Source of the DNA: Drosophila persimilis
Lineage: Eukaryota > Arthropoda > Insecta > Diptera > Drosophilidae
Assembly (NCBI RefSeq): GCF_003286085.1
Contig: NW_020825343.1
Coordinates: forward strand, 1,606,754-1,670,753
Direction of reading: 5' to 3'
DNA length: 64,000 bases
Notes under the pieces: model-generated
The model's database searches: none
The model's input: the letters and a program-made list of their open reading frames with translations, nothing else
What the model was told of the DNA's origin: nothing
Position numbers and translations under genes: made by a program
Shown here: positions 52,203 to 64,000 of the stretch, in pieces
Layout of the letters: every line of letters starts with the position of its first letter
Position numbering within the stretch: the stretch's first letter is position 1

Positions 52203-54240
52203 AATATCACTTTGATCGAATATATGTACGTGTTGATTGATTGTCCGTCCGTCCGTCAATCAATCAGTCATACACAAGATTCGGCACCTAGCCTTGGGTG
52301 CATGCAAAACCGAACGAACTGAAGAACGAACCAACGAGCACGAGCACGAGTACGACCGTTCCGGGCAAGATTCGCGAGACAATTAAACGAGCAAGCACGA
52401 AAGAGCCGCCACACCACACTCGGCTGTGGGTCGGCTGTGGGTCGGCTGGCCCACGCGAGCTTTTTCTCAGCGAAGCTTCCGAGAGATCAAGAGAAGATCG
52501 GACCTGGGCTTCTTTTGCTGAGTCTTGGAGGGGATTGTCTTGCTTTGTTTACATGTCTGTCCGCGTCGAAGACTGGCGAAAAACCCCCTCGGGCTTTTGG
52601 TTACTTTGCGGGGGCAGGGGGAGGGGGCTGGCTGTCAATCACTCGTGCGACTACTTAGCACGGGAGAGGCATGCAAAATAGTTCTGTTATATGGTGATTG
52701 AGTGGCGATCGTCAGCTGATAATAATTGATTGAGTATTCGAAGAAGTGGGGAGGGATTGTCTTCTTTACTTTGTAGGAACCTTAATCTCTGGCTTCTCAA
52801 TTGGGAATTCCATTACCTCATCATCGCTGTAGTAGTGTGTTGTTTTCCATATTAATCACTCACTTGTGAATGATATGCAAAGCTTGTTCATTGACACTTG
52901 CTGTAAACCTGCCTCAACCTGTAGTCCGATCCGATCCATATGCAAATGTTTGCTCATGGCCAACTACGGACTGCTGGCCGATAAGAAAGACCCTTTCTTG
53001 CTATGAGTAATCCGATGTGAGGGAATGCCTGACAGCTGTCCGTCCGTCCACGTTCGTACGTAGCCTCTGCAGCGGTCGCTGTATTTCCCCCTTTGATGTC
53101 CGTCTATTTATAGCCATATTTATATGGATTCTGGCCTTAGACGGCATCGTTTGTTCAAAAAAACCTCACGAGTCGCATGAATATGGATGTGATTGAATGC
53201 AATGCACTTTTTACATTGGATTTTACAGCTTGTTCACGAAGTGCAGAGTTACCTTTGGCGCTGCCTGTGTTCCGCATTGTGTCACTGTTTTTTTTTTTTA
53301 GTTATTGCTAAATTATAATGCCATGACGAACGGCTATAGGTTTCTGAAGGTTGGTCAATTGATGCTTCAGGAACCTTTCGCCCGGCCATCTGTTGCGGAA
53401 TCGTGCAGAGATGATTGCCGGCAGATACGCTGCACAGAGACGGACCCCAAGACTGGGCCCCAAGCTCATCTCTTTCCAGTTACAGCCAAGACGAATGACG
53501 CAATCGGGAGGCAGCCAGCCCATAGAGAAAAAAGCCTCATGTACATACAATATATTGTTTGCCATTTGCAAGGCCCCCAAATATAAAAAAAGAGTTGTGT
53601 CATTTACATAATTAATGCTTTTGGGTCTGCTTTTGGGGCTGGGATGATGATGCTGGGGCGCTCCTCCCCCAACAACCGAATCGTCGTCATTCACCAAAGC
53701 ATTTCAATTGGCGGGAGACGGGGTTAATTTCAGAGCATGCCAACATTTTCAGTCATCAGAAATTATTAGCTTAGATTGTTATTTATGGGTGAAGGACCAG
53801 GCATTCATCATGCCATCATCTGAGATCCATCCAAAGTGGGACAGACGCCATCTAATAATACTATGGTGTGCTCTAGATTATTTTTCGCTGGCTTTTGCCA
53901 TTTTTATTTGTATTTAATATTAAATTATTGTACAGGTTGAACTTATTCAAATTGTATTTAGTTGCCATCCATTTTGCATGGTAGATCGTAAATCATAAAC
54001 ATTCAATATTCTGTATTCCGTATCCGATTCTCAATATTACGAGTATTTAGCCCATACAATCGTTTCGCTACTTAGAAATCAACTACAAATATTTACAAAA
54101 TTTCTCCACACTCTGCTCGGGGGAAGGAAATGGGGTTTGGGAGGGGGTGGGGGCGGGTCGCTGGGGGGAAGTTTGGGTGCGGGGTGAGTTGTACCCGTGA
54201 TTAACCCTATAACTACACAAAAAAAATTGCATGCTCCATC
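52203..54240. other. Intergenic region upstream of the fibrinogen-related gene
   Basis: About 2 kb between the - strand start at 52202 and the inferred 3' end of Eip63E. Contains GTCC and ATCA short repeats near 52240 that may be promoter or 5' UTR. No coding exon seen. Confidence 0.5.
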
Positions 54241-57200
54241 TATTCATAATTTGCTTTACTTGATTTGTGTTAATAGATTTATTTTGTTTTTAACAAAGGT
54301 ACATTAAATATTTACGACAAATTCAATGCATTAAAAATATTTAAGTTATCTCATTCGTATCCCTCTATGTGGATCTTTCAATCTCGTACACGTATCTCCC
54401 CGTTCCAAATAGATTTTACCTTTCGTTCCTCCTTCTCTGGCTCCTCCTCCCAGGGCTCGCTCTCGATCTCTAACTCTATCGCTATGTCTGTCTATAGGAC
54501 ATAGGGTAGGGGGACAATATATACTATATATAGATAGAATACCACTAGACACGTTCAGCTAAAAACATTCTTAGTTTATGTACCATTTCGATTACGTTTA
54601 GGGATTAGCTTAGTTTCTTTCTGTTTCTGTTTCGGTTTCTGTTTCTCTTATTTAAATTGTCGTTTAATCTGTTCTTGGGGGTTTTTTTTTTGGTTTTTTT
54701 TTTCGCGAATGTTGTGCAAAAGGATTGATTCAATTAGAGAAAAATGCCTCGAAAAAGCATCGATACGTGTATCCGTTAGATTGCAAAATAGAAACGAAAA
54801 CCAGTTCAATCTTCGTTTGTTTCATATTCGTTCGATTCGATTTGTTGTTTCCATTGGCCATTGGCTTACAAACTATGGACGTAACCTTCGGGATGGGAAA
54901 AAGTGCAAAAAGTGCGTTGCCATGCTTCGTTACAATGTCACTACCTCTGTTCTTTCATCTTTCATCTCTCTTTATCTGTATCTGTTTCTGTTTCTGTTAC
55001 TGTTACTCTGTATCTCTATCTGCCCCTGCTCAATTTTTATGGGTGAAAATTCGCAGGAAACCCAAAAATATATAGAACGGAATCCAGTGTTTACCTCTCG
55101 AACAACTTTTCCCAATGCTTTTTGGCATTCATTAATTTTGAGTGTGTGCAAATTTCGGTTCATTTTAATGTACTTTTCTTTGTTTCTCTGGCTAGCAAAT
55201 AATTCTAAACAATTTTCGCTTTGCGCCAGCATCTACTACTTGAGTTTTGTTTTCTCTCTAAAGTGCCTAATTTTTCATTTTCATTTTCATTTTAGTTTTA
55301 GTTTCTGTTTAGTTTATCTTCATGCTGGAGTGTTTTTTTGTGTGCTTTCTGTCTATGTCTGTGTCTGTGTCTATCTGTCTGTCTGTGTCTGTGTCTGTCT
55401 TTGCATACTTTTTTCATAAATCACAGAAAAAGTTTATTCATTTGAAATATTTTTTTGTTTTGGTTTTTCTTTTTGTTTTCTCTTTGTTTTAGTTTAATTT
55501 TTTTTTTTTACTTTTGCTACAAAATATAATCTGGTATCGCTACGAAAACGCGCGCATTGATCGTGGCACACTGCCTGCCAAAAGTCTAGCAATGGCCTGC
55601 ATGTACCATTTGAAGCCCCCACAAAGTTTCTCGTTCTTTGCTTGGGGGCTGCAGGCCTTTGCCTTTCATAAAACCTTCATCAGTAATTTTCATCTCTTCT
55701 CTTCTCTTCTCATCTCAGCAATTTGATTGCATACGACTCAAATGTGCTCGTCCTTACGTTCCGATAGATAGATCTATGTATATGTATACGTATGTATATC
55801 TATTTGAGATAGATATTCATAATATATTTTGTTCTACGCTTTAGTTGCTCTATACTCAAATCGTTTTTGATTCATTTACTTGTTGTTTCAAAACCGTCTC
55901 AAGTGTCTTTGATTTCAAATTTGCACATTTTTTTAGCTCTTCATTTCATTCATTTAAAATCGCCGCGACCCGCCGTATTCAGCGGGCGTCCTCTCATCGG
56001 CGTTGGGTCCTATATCGTACGTAACGTTTCTTAGAAATATGGTAATGGATTAATGGATTCTGGATTTTGGATTTTGGATTCATTGGTTGCGATTCTTGCG
56101 CTACAAACTCTATGTAAAATACTCGTATTTGGTTAGGTTACTTTAGTGTTTAGTGTTTAGTTGATTTGATTTGATTTGATTTGATGGCTATTTAATGTCG
56201 AATTTACTCGTACTTTCCTTCGGTCGATTGCTAAAAATTTCACTCTACTATTTGCGCTTCTTTGCTAAATTTAATTGTTTATCTAGTATTCGTTCGTTCG
56301 CTTACGTTTGCCTCCAAAATGTTTATGATTCAATCAATCAGCCTCCCTCCTGGGGGTCTCCTCGCTCCTCGCTCTTCGCTCGTCGCTCACTCGGGACTCG
56401 ACTCGAATCGCCTCTCGACACACTACATTCATTCGCCTAAATGGATGGAGTATTTCACTAATTTAGGAACTTAAAAGGTACAGAAAAGAATCAATTAATA
56501 AACAATAATCAAATAATCAAAAGATGCAACAAATTAAATGGTATAAATGATTTAAATTTATTTGTTTTTACATAAATTCATTTAATAATTATAAAATTAT
56601 CACTTAAACAGCGCGGCGAACACCCCCCATTTTATTTGATTGACAAAGAAGCATTACAAAAACTATATAGTACTGCAAATATGCGGAACCAACTAAAGGA
56701 CTTGTGAGAGAAATCATATCAGAAATAATGTTGTTCTTTTTTAGTGCTTGATGGATCGCTTCGCTGAACAAATTGCGTGAAAATTGATGCCACTTTTGCA
56801 CTGAGCGAGCAATCCATCAATTTTTGTGTAAATTGCACTCGATTAGGGCGATTCCTCCCCTCAAAAATAACTAAAAACTAAAGAGCAAATTATATTTGGG
56901 TAGGATATGGGTACACGCACATTCACATATCATTTCACGCAGACAGAGACTTTCACTAAAACATTGCGCAATCCCCAATTTTGGGCAAAAAAATGATGAA
57001 AAAACAAAAAAAAACATTAAACACGAAACGCACATATCTCTGCGCACTGACTAAATTGAGTATCCTTATTGACAAGGCCGCGGGTTTGAGAAGGGATCGG
57101 ATCGGGACGGGACACGATGGTCTGCTTAAAATACAAGAAATCTAAACTAAATTTAACAATTTGACTGAACATAAAATGCCACTGGCTGGCCGCTGTATCC

Positions 57201-57593
57201 GCTGCAACCGCTCTATCTGCTGTGTATCTAGGTGTATCTGAAATTGTATCTGCGTACTGGAAGAGTACTCTCTCCGCTCCGCGCTACACTCACTCGCTTT
57301 CGAATGGAACTAATAACTAGAAAGTATCATAGAATTATAGTACAAAAAAAAAAAAAATATAGGTCTGCAACTGGAACACTCCTTCGTCGGTTATATGGCT
57401 GTCTGAAGTGATTGGTTGATAGGTTGATTGATACGATTGATTTACGGATGTCTTGTGCCTAGTCCAGGAGGTTGATTGGGGGGCTCTGGGTATATATATT
57501 TCATTTGGGGCTCGGGTTTTTACGAGGATTATGCTTTAGGATCCCCTAACAATAGAAACGTACGCCATCCACAGAGAGGACTTGCTTTAATTT
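54241..57593 (-). other. Eip63E: Inferred 3' UTR of Eip63E
   Basis: A T-rich (A-rich on the - strand) 3.3-kb stretch directly after the Eip63E stop codon. TTTATT at 54278-54283 is AATAAA on the - strand and may be the distal signal; others lie closer, so shorter forms are likely. Frames open on the + strand here are low-complexity chance ORFs. Confidence 0.45.
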
Positions 57594-57658
57594 TCATTTA
57601 TTCTGTCGATTTGGCTCCGTGTACAGCTGCACGCCTTCCACGGTGAATATTGAGGTTT
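57594..57658 (-). CDS. Eip63E: Eip63E terminal coding exon (20 residues)
   Basis: After CTCTACAG the exon completes Glu and reads [20 protein letters not shown], then TGA. The SIFTV motif matches the CDK14 tail. It lies 2.5 kb from the preceding exon and is too short for ORF searches. Confidence 0.85.
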
Positions 57659-60600
57659 CTGTAGAGAGTTAGACAGAGAAAGAACCAATTAATACAAAAA
57701 TAATAATACAATATATATTCTATAAGTAATTATACGTAAGTGCCGGCAATTTTCTCTCTCTCTGTGTATTTGGTATCGCTGACCACCAAAGGATCTCTTT
57801 GCGATCTCTTTCAATTTTTCTCGAACTTGCCATGACAGATGGGTAAAAACATGTTCTAAAGGTCCCGTTAATCCCCTTTGCTTTCCATCTACTTCCACCT
57901 ATTTTATTCGAATATTAAACTGATAGAAATCTGCTGCCATTTCTTCGCTATATCTCTCTCTCTCGCCCCCCTCCGCCACTACACGATTAAGAGCGAGAGA
58001 GAGAATAAGAGCGAGATAGAGGCATAGCTTGGTAATTTGTTCTTTCTGGCTATAATAATGATCCAAACTGATTCATAATATGTCTGTCAATCCGATACAG
58101 AATCCGCAATCTGCTAGATAGTGTCATTCTCTTATCCTTCAGCGTTTAGGTCTTTATCGTATCTTCAAAGTTGTGGATTACACAGATTGTTGCACACCAG
58201 TCTGGAGACGGACGAACCGACAGATGGACAGAGAGAGAGAGAGCGACATGGCTATATCGACTGGTCCTTATGGGATCGGAGACGCTTCCTTTTGCACCAC
58301 AAAACGAATACATATATCCCTAAAAACCATTCGATTACCGGGTATAGAAATAATAATAATTGTAATTAAAAATATTGAAGTTACGACAACATCCTGAACG
58401 ACCTCCTGGCCATGACATGATTTAATTTACGGCCGGGCCGGGCCGGGCCGCCAACGACGATGGAGCGCATGCGGCAATTAAAATTGCCTTTTGCAAAATT
58501 GCATTTGCCCCAAAGCCCGCCCCCTCAGTCACATGATATGGTTACACACACACACACAGACACACAGACACACAGAACGAGCCCCTGCCACTGGTACAAC
58601 CCGCTGCTGCCCTCTGCAAGACCGCAAAAACCTCACACGGGGTATGTTGACCTTTTCGCATGGCCATGATAAATGAAGCGCATTAGTTGCATTTTAATTG
58701 ATTCTATCTGTCGGCATAGCCCCAAACCCCAATTTACAGACGAGACCAGACCAGACCTGACCAGACCAGAACCCTACTTTCCACCCTCCCCTCATTAGGG
58801 AAGTTTTTCCCCTCGCGGGTCCCGACTGTGATTTAGACAGAAATTAGCATACTGCACAGCCATTCTATCCCCTCTGTATAAATCACGGCAAAACCCGTAA
58901 ATGGAACATGGAAAAAATGGGTTTCGGGGTTTAGTTTGTATTTTGGTGTTCAGGGTCCTGGGTCCTGGGTCCTGGGTCCTGGGTCCTGGGGCCAGGGGCC
59001 AGGGGTTGTCTAAACAAATCACGCGTTAATCGCATTTTAAGCACCCTTTAAGCTGTGCCCTCGATTGGGAGGGGAATTTGCACTTCATTCATTTTATCCT
59101 AGTGTTTTTTTGTTTCTTTTATTTTTGGATACTGCAACCACTAGACTGCACTCTGGAGTGGCAGTGGAGTGGCAGTGGAGTGGCCCTACCATTGGATTGC
59201 ATTTCATTTGCCAAATTGCATAGTCCACAAGTTGATGTTTGTTTGTTGGTTGGCTTTCGGGGGTTCCTTTACTCTTCCTTGAAACTGTTTCCATTTACAA
59301 AATGTTCTTTCGCCCAGAGAAAGCGAATGGGCGGCTCTTCCTAATGAATACCCGAGTATCCTGGCTGTCGGAAGTGAATGTAAATTTTATTTACTGCAGA
59401 TTGCATTGAATGCCTTTTGGGGGGCGCATCGTAATCGATTTGGATTCCATATTCCAGATTGCAAATTGCCTATAGATCCCATAGATGGACTATCTGAGAT
59501 TTTTATTCCTCGAAAAAGTCTTCTAATTAGGTTTCTTTGTGGATATTCTGGCTACCAATTTCTATACGTTTCCATTCAGTCGGTTTTTCCTCCAACTTGT
59601 TGGGAAAGCAAAGTTTTGCCACCACTTGGGATACAAATTAAAACTGGGAAATGCAATTACTGTTAACTATACCTCAGAAAACATTTCTGCCCCTGCCCCG
59701 GCCCCGGCCCCTGGCCCAGCCCCTGCTGAAAGGGAGCACTGAGAAAAGGCAAACAAATTGTCGCGAAACTTAAATGAGTTGTCCCCCCAAAAGAATGACT
59801 ACTTCTTCAGCAGCAGCAACAGCAGCAGCAGCAGAAGCAGCCTACCATTGAAGGAGAAGGACCCCTCCATTCAATCTCGAAAGGGAGGGGGGGGGAGTGG
59901 TGGCAAACTTTAAGCAAACATTTTCCTCTCTTTTTCGACGTAGTATCGTACTAGTGCTTCTGTTAATTGGTTTTCTTGCCGACCGGCCACACAGACAATG
60001 CGACAAAGTTGCTCCTCGTTCACTCGTTCACTCGTTCACTCATTGGCTCATTGGCTCGTTCCGGCGGCAAATGTTGTAAATATTTAAGGCCCCTTAATTC
60101 AATCTGTTGGTATCTGCTGGTGGTGGTGATGGTGGTGGTCGTACCGTCTGGCAATTCGTAGAGTTTCTTTGGCAACTGCGCAAAGTAGGGATGCAGCAGT
60201 GCATCATCGGCGCCGATCCGCTCCTCTGGATTCAGCTGCAGGAAGGCGTTCGCTATCGTTTCGCCCTCGATGATGTCGTACAGTCGTGGGAAATTGTGAC
60301 CCAGTTTCCTTGGCCGATAGAAGCCTATACAGGGAATACACATGAAATTAGTTGCAATCGATTGGCAATGGAATGGTCGGTCGATTACTTACCCAGCTTG
60401 TGGGGCTTGTAACCCGGGAAATGGGTTACCCCCGTCCACGTCTCCTCGGTGGGGGTGCCCAGCAATTTGAATATCTTGTCCAACTGATCGTAGGTATCAC
60501 GTATGCCGGGGAATGTTGGCATCCCAGTCACCATCTCCACGAAGATGCAGCCGACGCCCCACATGTCCAGTGATGTTGAGTACTCGGTGCTGCCCAACAG

Positions 60601-62550
60601 GACATCTGCAGGATACACAGAGAACACGAAACATGAAACATCAAAACTTTCCTAAGTAAATGCAGTTTCTTTCCACTATCTCTCTCTCTGTGTCTCTCTG
60701 TGTCTCTTTTTCTCCGTTTGTGGGTGAAAATAAATTGCAATTTTATATACAGAAAGGAGGAGGAGGTGTACAGGAGGTGTACAGGAGGTGTGTCCTGTTC
60801 TGGTTGTCCGGGGCAACCTTTATGCTTATCTTTTTGACCAGCAGCTAACAAAGTTTCCACACACACACACACACACAGCTACACACAGCTACACACAGAT
60901 AGACAGGTGCCGACAACACACCACATCCGCTCCCTGCTTTCCCGGCGAGCACATCCTGTGCATTTTGCTACTCCTTTTCTGCCGTTGCCAAGAAGTGCAG
61001 ATTAAATTTGTTTAACATGCTTCAGGATGCCGCATGCCCCCCAGATCCCCCACAAGGATGATGATGATGTTGCCATGGCTTGGCCTGGCCTGCCAGCGGC
61101 AGTGGAATTGCATATTAGAAAAAATTAACTTTATTTCTCTCGGGGCTCTCTCTTTCGCTCTCTCTCTCTCTGTTTGGCTTTTCCCCATTAGTTTTCCATT
61201 TAGCTCTGGCAAATTGATGGAAAAATCTGAATTGTTTACCCTTTGTCAGCAAAAGATAGGATAGGGGGTAGGGGGTAGGGGTAGGCGGCAGGGTATGCTT
61301 AGTCCTGGCATTAGTTTAATCCAACTCAAGTCCTGGCTGCCAGCTCCTAAATGAACAGTTTTCAGCCTGAATGGCGTTCGTGGCGCCAATTAATGGCTGC
61401 CATTTCCCCGAGAGCTGAGAGCCAGAGAGCCAGAGAGCTTTTAGTGTCGACTGCACACAAAAAACAAGCAAAAAACAAGCAAAAAACTTAATGCGATTTG
61501 GATTTTGAGTCCTCATTCTCTGAACTACAGATTGTTTGGGGATATATGACGAGGGTTTGCCTTTTTTCGTGGATAGAAATGGCATACATGGAAATCCTTT
61601 TTGGTGTTTGCCGGAAGCCGAAAGGGGATTAATTTTAATTGCGGGGTAGAACCCCACTGAATGCACAATTAGCGTGGGAATGGCGGAAGGGCTTTCCAGG
61701 GAATTGGTGGGGGGGCTCTGGGGTACATCGAACAGGAGCTCAATGCCTAATGGGTCTCAGCATCTGGCACTGTTCTCGGTACCCTTCGTTCCCTCTGGAG
61801 AGCTTAAGAAATTCAAGGAATTCTTTCAAGGATGGCCATGAGATACAGTTCCTAAGGAACTTCCTTCGACTTCAACAGGGCCCTCCTAGGCTGATGCTTT
61901 CCTCTATGTTATACTGCTTCTAGGAGCGCTTCCTGCTGCTGAAACATCCCTAATGCTATGCTGATTCTAAGCCATAAGCTGCCAGTGACCCTTGCCCTGG
62001 CTTTCATCCTTTCTTCTCTCCTCATTTTGGTATGGAAAAACCCACCTGGTGGACGATACCAGAGCGTGACCACCTCATGCGAATATGTGTGACTGGGTAC
62101 ACTTTTGGCCCTGGCCAGGCCAAAGTCGGCAAGCTTCAGTTCGCCGCAGTCGCTGATTAGCAGATTCTGCGGCTTCACGTCGCGATGGAGGACACGACGC
62201 TTGTGGCAGTAGGAGAGACCGCGCAGCAGCTGGAAGAGGAACAGGCGCACATTGCGATGGTCCAGACCGCCCGGATGTTTCTCCATGTATTGCGATAGAT
62301 CCGTGTTCTGCAGGCGAGACCGAGAGGCATGTCAATAGGGGCAGGGGTGTGGCTCTGGGCAACAAAGATACTTACCACATACTCAAAGACAAAGGTCAGC
62401 GTCTCACGGGTGTGCACGATGTCGTGCAGCGTCACGATGTTGCTGTGCTTCAGTTCTTTCAGCAGCGAGGCCTCGCGGATGGCCGTGAAGGGTGCCCCCT
62501 CCTCCTCCTGCAGCCGGATCTCCTTCAGCGCCACCCGCTGGTAGGTTAAT
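57594..62550 (-). CDS. Eip63E: PFTAIRE-class cyclin-dependent kinase Eip63E (5' partial)
   Basis: Fly orthologue of CDK14/CDK15, which partners with cyclin Y. Five - strand exons: 62376-62550, 62046-62307, 60393-60605, 60145-60324, 57594-57658; 297 residues visible. The first visible exon has the catalytic lysine (VALKEIRL) and the diagnostic PFTAIRE helix. The second has [15 protein letters not shown] and an activation loop with Ser in place of the usual Thr ([14 protein letters not shown]), as in the PFTAIRE family. Then come [20 protein letters not shown] and the C-lobe, and the tail [11 protein letters not shown]. The glycine loop and N-terminus are beyond the right edge. In flies the gene is ecdysone-induced, very long, and essential for development. 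Confidence 0.95.
57659..60144 (-). other. Eip63E: Eip63E last intron
   Basis: About 2.5 kb, no exon seen. Contains GGGCC repeats (58431-58450), CA runs near 58546-58577 and a 7-bp minisatellite (58952-58989). Confidence 0.6.
58952..58989 (+). repeat. (GGGTCCT)n minisatellite
   Basis: Five copies of a 7-bp unit followed by two GGGGCCA units, within the Eip63E intron. Confidence 0.9.
60145..60324 (-). CDS. Eip63E: Eip63E exon: end of C-lobe
   Basis: [18 protein letters not shown] ... [18 protein letters not shown] ... YELPD plus one base at GTACGA. Confidence 0.92.
60393..60605 (-). CDS. Eip63E: Eip63E exon: C-lobe
   Basis: [20 protein letters not shown] ... [11 protein letters not shown] ... 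YKPHKL plus one base at GTAAGT. Confidence 0.94.
60606..62045 (-). other. Eip63E: Eip63E intron
   Basis: About 1.4 kb with CA and GAGA runs and a TAGGGGG repeat near 61261-61285; no exon recognised. Confidence 0.6.
62046..62307 (-). CDS. Eip63E: Eip63E exon: catalytic loop and activation segment
   Basis: [19 protein letters not shown] ... [10 protein letters not shown] ... DFGLARAKS ... WYRPP plus one base at GTGGGT. Confidence 0.94.
62376..62550 (-). CDS. Eip63E: Eip63E exon: catalytic Lys and PFTAIRE helix
   Basis: Begins one base before [14 protein letters not shown] and ends FVFEYV, phase 0, at GTAAGT. The previous exon lies outside the window. Confidence 0.93.
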
Positions 62551-64000
62551 CTGTGTGAACAGGAGCCACAAAAATTAATAAAATAAATACTTAAGTGGGG
62601 CAGAGCAGGGCAGGGCAGGGCAGGGCAGGGCAGGAATGTCCAAGGAACACAGAGGAACAACAGGGAATTAGGAATTAGGAGGCTCCATCCCATGTCCTCC
62701 CGTTTTTGTGGGACATGGCCTTTGTATATTAAACAGACATAACGACCCAACACGCAGAGAAATGTATGCCAACAAACACTTAAATTAGGATAAGGGACAG
62801 AGCAGCAGACAAGAGGAGCAGCCAGGAGGAGCAGCCGGGGCCACATCCTGCAGCCTGGGCCTGGGCCCCGCCGCACATTTGAAGTGTCAAATTAGGTTAA
62901 ATTATTTGACACTGCCGCCGCAGAGGCCAACAATTTATGCGCCCAGGCAGGGCAGCATTCTAATTGGCAAGGATTTCCATGCCACACGACAAAAAAAGAA
63001 GGCAGAAAAATGTAAGAAAAACCCAAGGAAGAAAAAACCCCCCCAAGAACCATAAACTAGTCGGGGGCTTTAAGAGGGACTCTTCTAATCGCAGATGCAA
63101 AAGTTTTTTATGGCTCAAGCAGCGCACTGGAGCAGGCCTCTCCCCCGCCCCGCCCCGCATGCCTGTGGCATGCGTCGTCGAAAGTTGAAAGTGTCCTCCG
63201 ACACTGAAGAGTGAATTTCGGTGGCTATAACTAATTGCTTAAACGTGGGTTAATGATGATGATGAGACCCCTAAAGGATCCATCCATCCATCCATCCATC
63301 CAGCGGTAGGAGGGTTAATGATGCTGCGAGTAGGTGCTCCTCCATGCCCCCCCCCCGAAAGTAGGTTCCACCCAGTACTCTTGTATCTATCCATCTATCG
63401 TAAATGTACGGGGATCCTAAACTTTTTATCGCGGCCATAAAAGAATATCCTCCGTATGTTCGTCGAGTGGCAAGCGAATTAAACCTTTCGTTTCATTTCG
63501 TTTCAGTTAATAAAGCAACAATCTTTGGGCCATAAAGCGCTGCCACATCCTGCCCAGGATGCAGAGACAGCTGCCGGATTCCCATGAAAAATGTATGGGG
63601 CAGGGGCAGGGGCGGGGGCACAGACACAACTTTGTCAAGTTTTGTGCCGCTCTCTTGTTAATGCAAAAATAATACGATTTAGTTAAGCATAAACCGAAAA
63701 TTGCGTGCGCCATCAAAGTTTTCCCGGCTTTTCTGTCTGTCTTTTCCTCAATCGAAGTTTTTTCCTCCCCCTCCCCCTCCCCCTCCCCCTCCCCCTTGCT
63801 CCTGTGACAGCTGACCTACTAAATGCTAATCAGGAACTTGACTTCTGCTCCAAGTGGCTCTCGGGGCTTCATTCCGTTTCAGATTTGGTGCCCCCGGCCC
63901 CGCCCTTTTCGAATCTGTTTGTTCACAAAGGTAGAAAATAGTACGGAAGTACAAAAGGAGCAAAGGATAAGGCAGTAGCTGTGGCGGTGGCGGTGGCCTG
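62551..64000 (-). other. Eip63E: Eip63E intron running off the window
   Basis: No further kinase exon found to the window end. Simple repeats: GGGCA (62606-62633), ATCC (63279-63302) and CCCCCT (63763-63797). Confidence 0.6.

Noticed and set aside
54709-55419. 236-codon + strand open frame
   Set aside because: Phe/Ser/Cys-rich translation of T-rich sequence in the inferred Eip63E 3' UTR; no domain and many simple repeats.

Overview
The window is a piece of a Drosophila-type insect genome. It has short GT-AG introns of 56-90 nt beside very long ones, abundant CA/TG, CTG and GAGA simple repeats, and coding exons immediately recognisable as fly genes. Four protein-coding genes are supported. 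On the + strand lies nearly all of trio, a Rho-family guanine nucleotide exchange factor (2-36261, first exons off the left edge). On the - strand lie a secreted pancreatic-type lipase (47995-49165), a secreted fibrinogen-related protein (49598-52202), and the 3' part of the PFTAIRE-class cyclin-dependent kinase Eip63E (57594-62550, upstream exons off the right edge). In D. melanogaster trio (61E) and Eip63E (63E) are megabases apart on arm 3L. Here they are about 20 kb apart, so this is probably a non-melanogaster species with a rearranged Muller element D. The obscura group is a guess, not proven.

Region by region: 1-4947 holds the 3' end of the CRAL-TRIO domain, the spectrin repeats and GEF1 (DH1-PH1) of trio in four exons. 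4948-21879 is a 17 kb intron containing an isoform-specific first coding exon at 12308-12937. 21880-22290 carries the SH3 domain. 22291-29420 is an intron with a second isoform-specific first exon at 25220-25659. 29421-36261 carries the linker and GEF2 (DH2-PH2), followed by a 3' UTR to about 38.69 kb. Reading frames across every proposed junction agree. The gene therefore yields a long product (CRAL-TRIO, spectrin, GEF1, SH3, GEF2), an SH3+GEF2 product of about 847 residues, and a GEF2-only product of about 671 residues.

The most striking feature is at about 39022-47898: a tandem array of a 319-bp monomer, 28 regular units plus two 108-bp partial duplications, rich in internal inverted repeats. 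It fills almost all the space between the 3' ends of the convergently transcribed trio and lipase genes. It has higher-order and conversion-like structure, and I do not recognise the monomer.

The remainder is introns, UTRs and intergenic DNA with microsatellites, including a 19-C tract and a 20-G tract about 160 nt apart upstream of the SH3 exon, and a possible inserted element at 23.4-24.7 kb. I saw no tRNA, rRNA, CRISPR array or protein-coding transposon. All splice models come from reading the sequence, with no transcript data.
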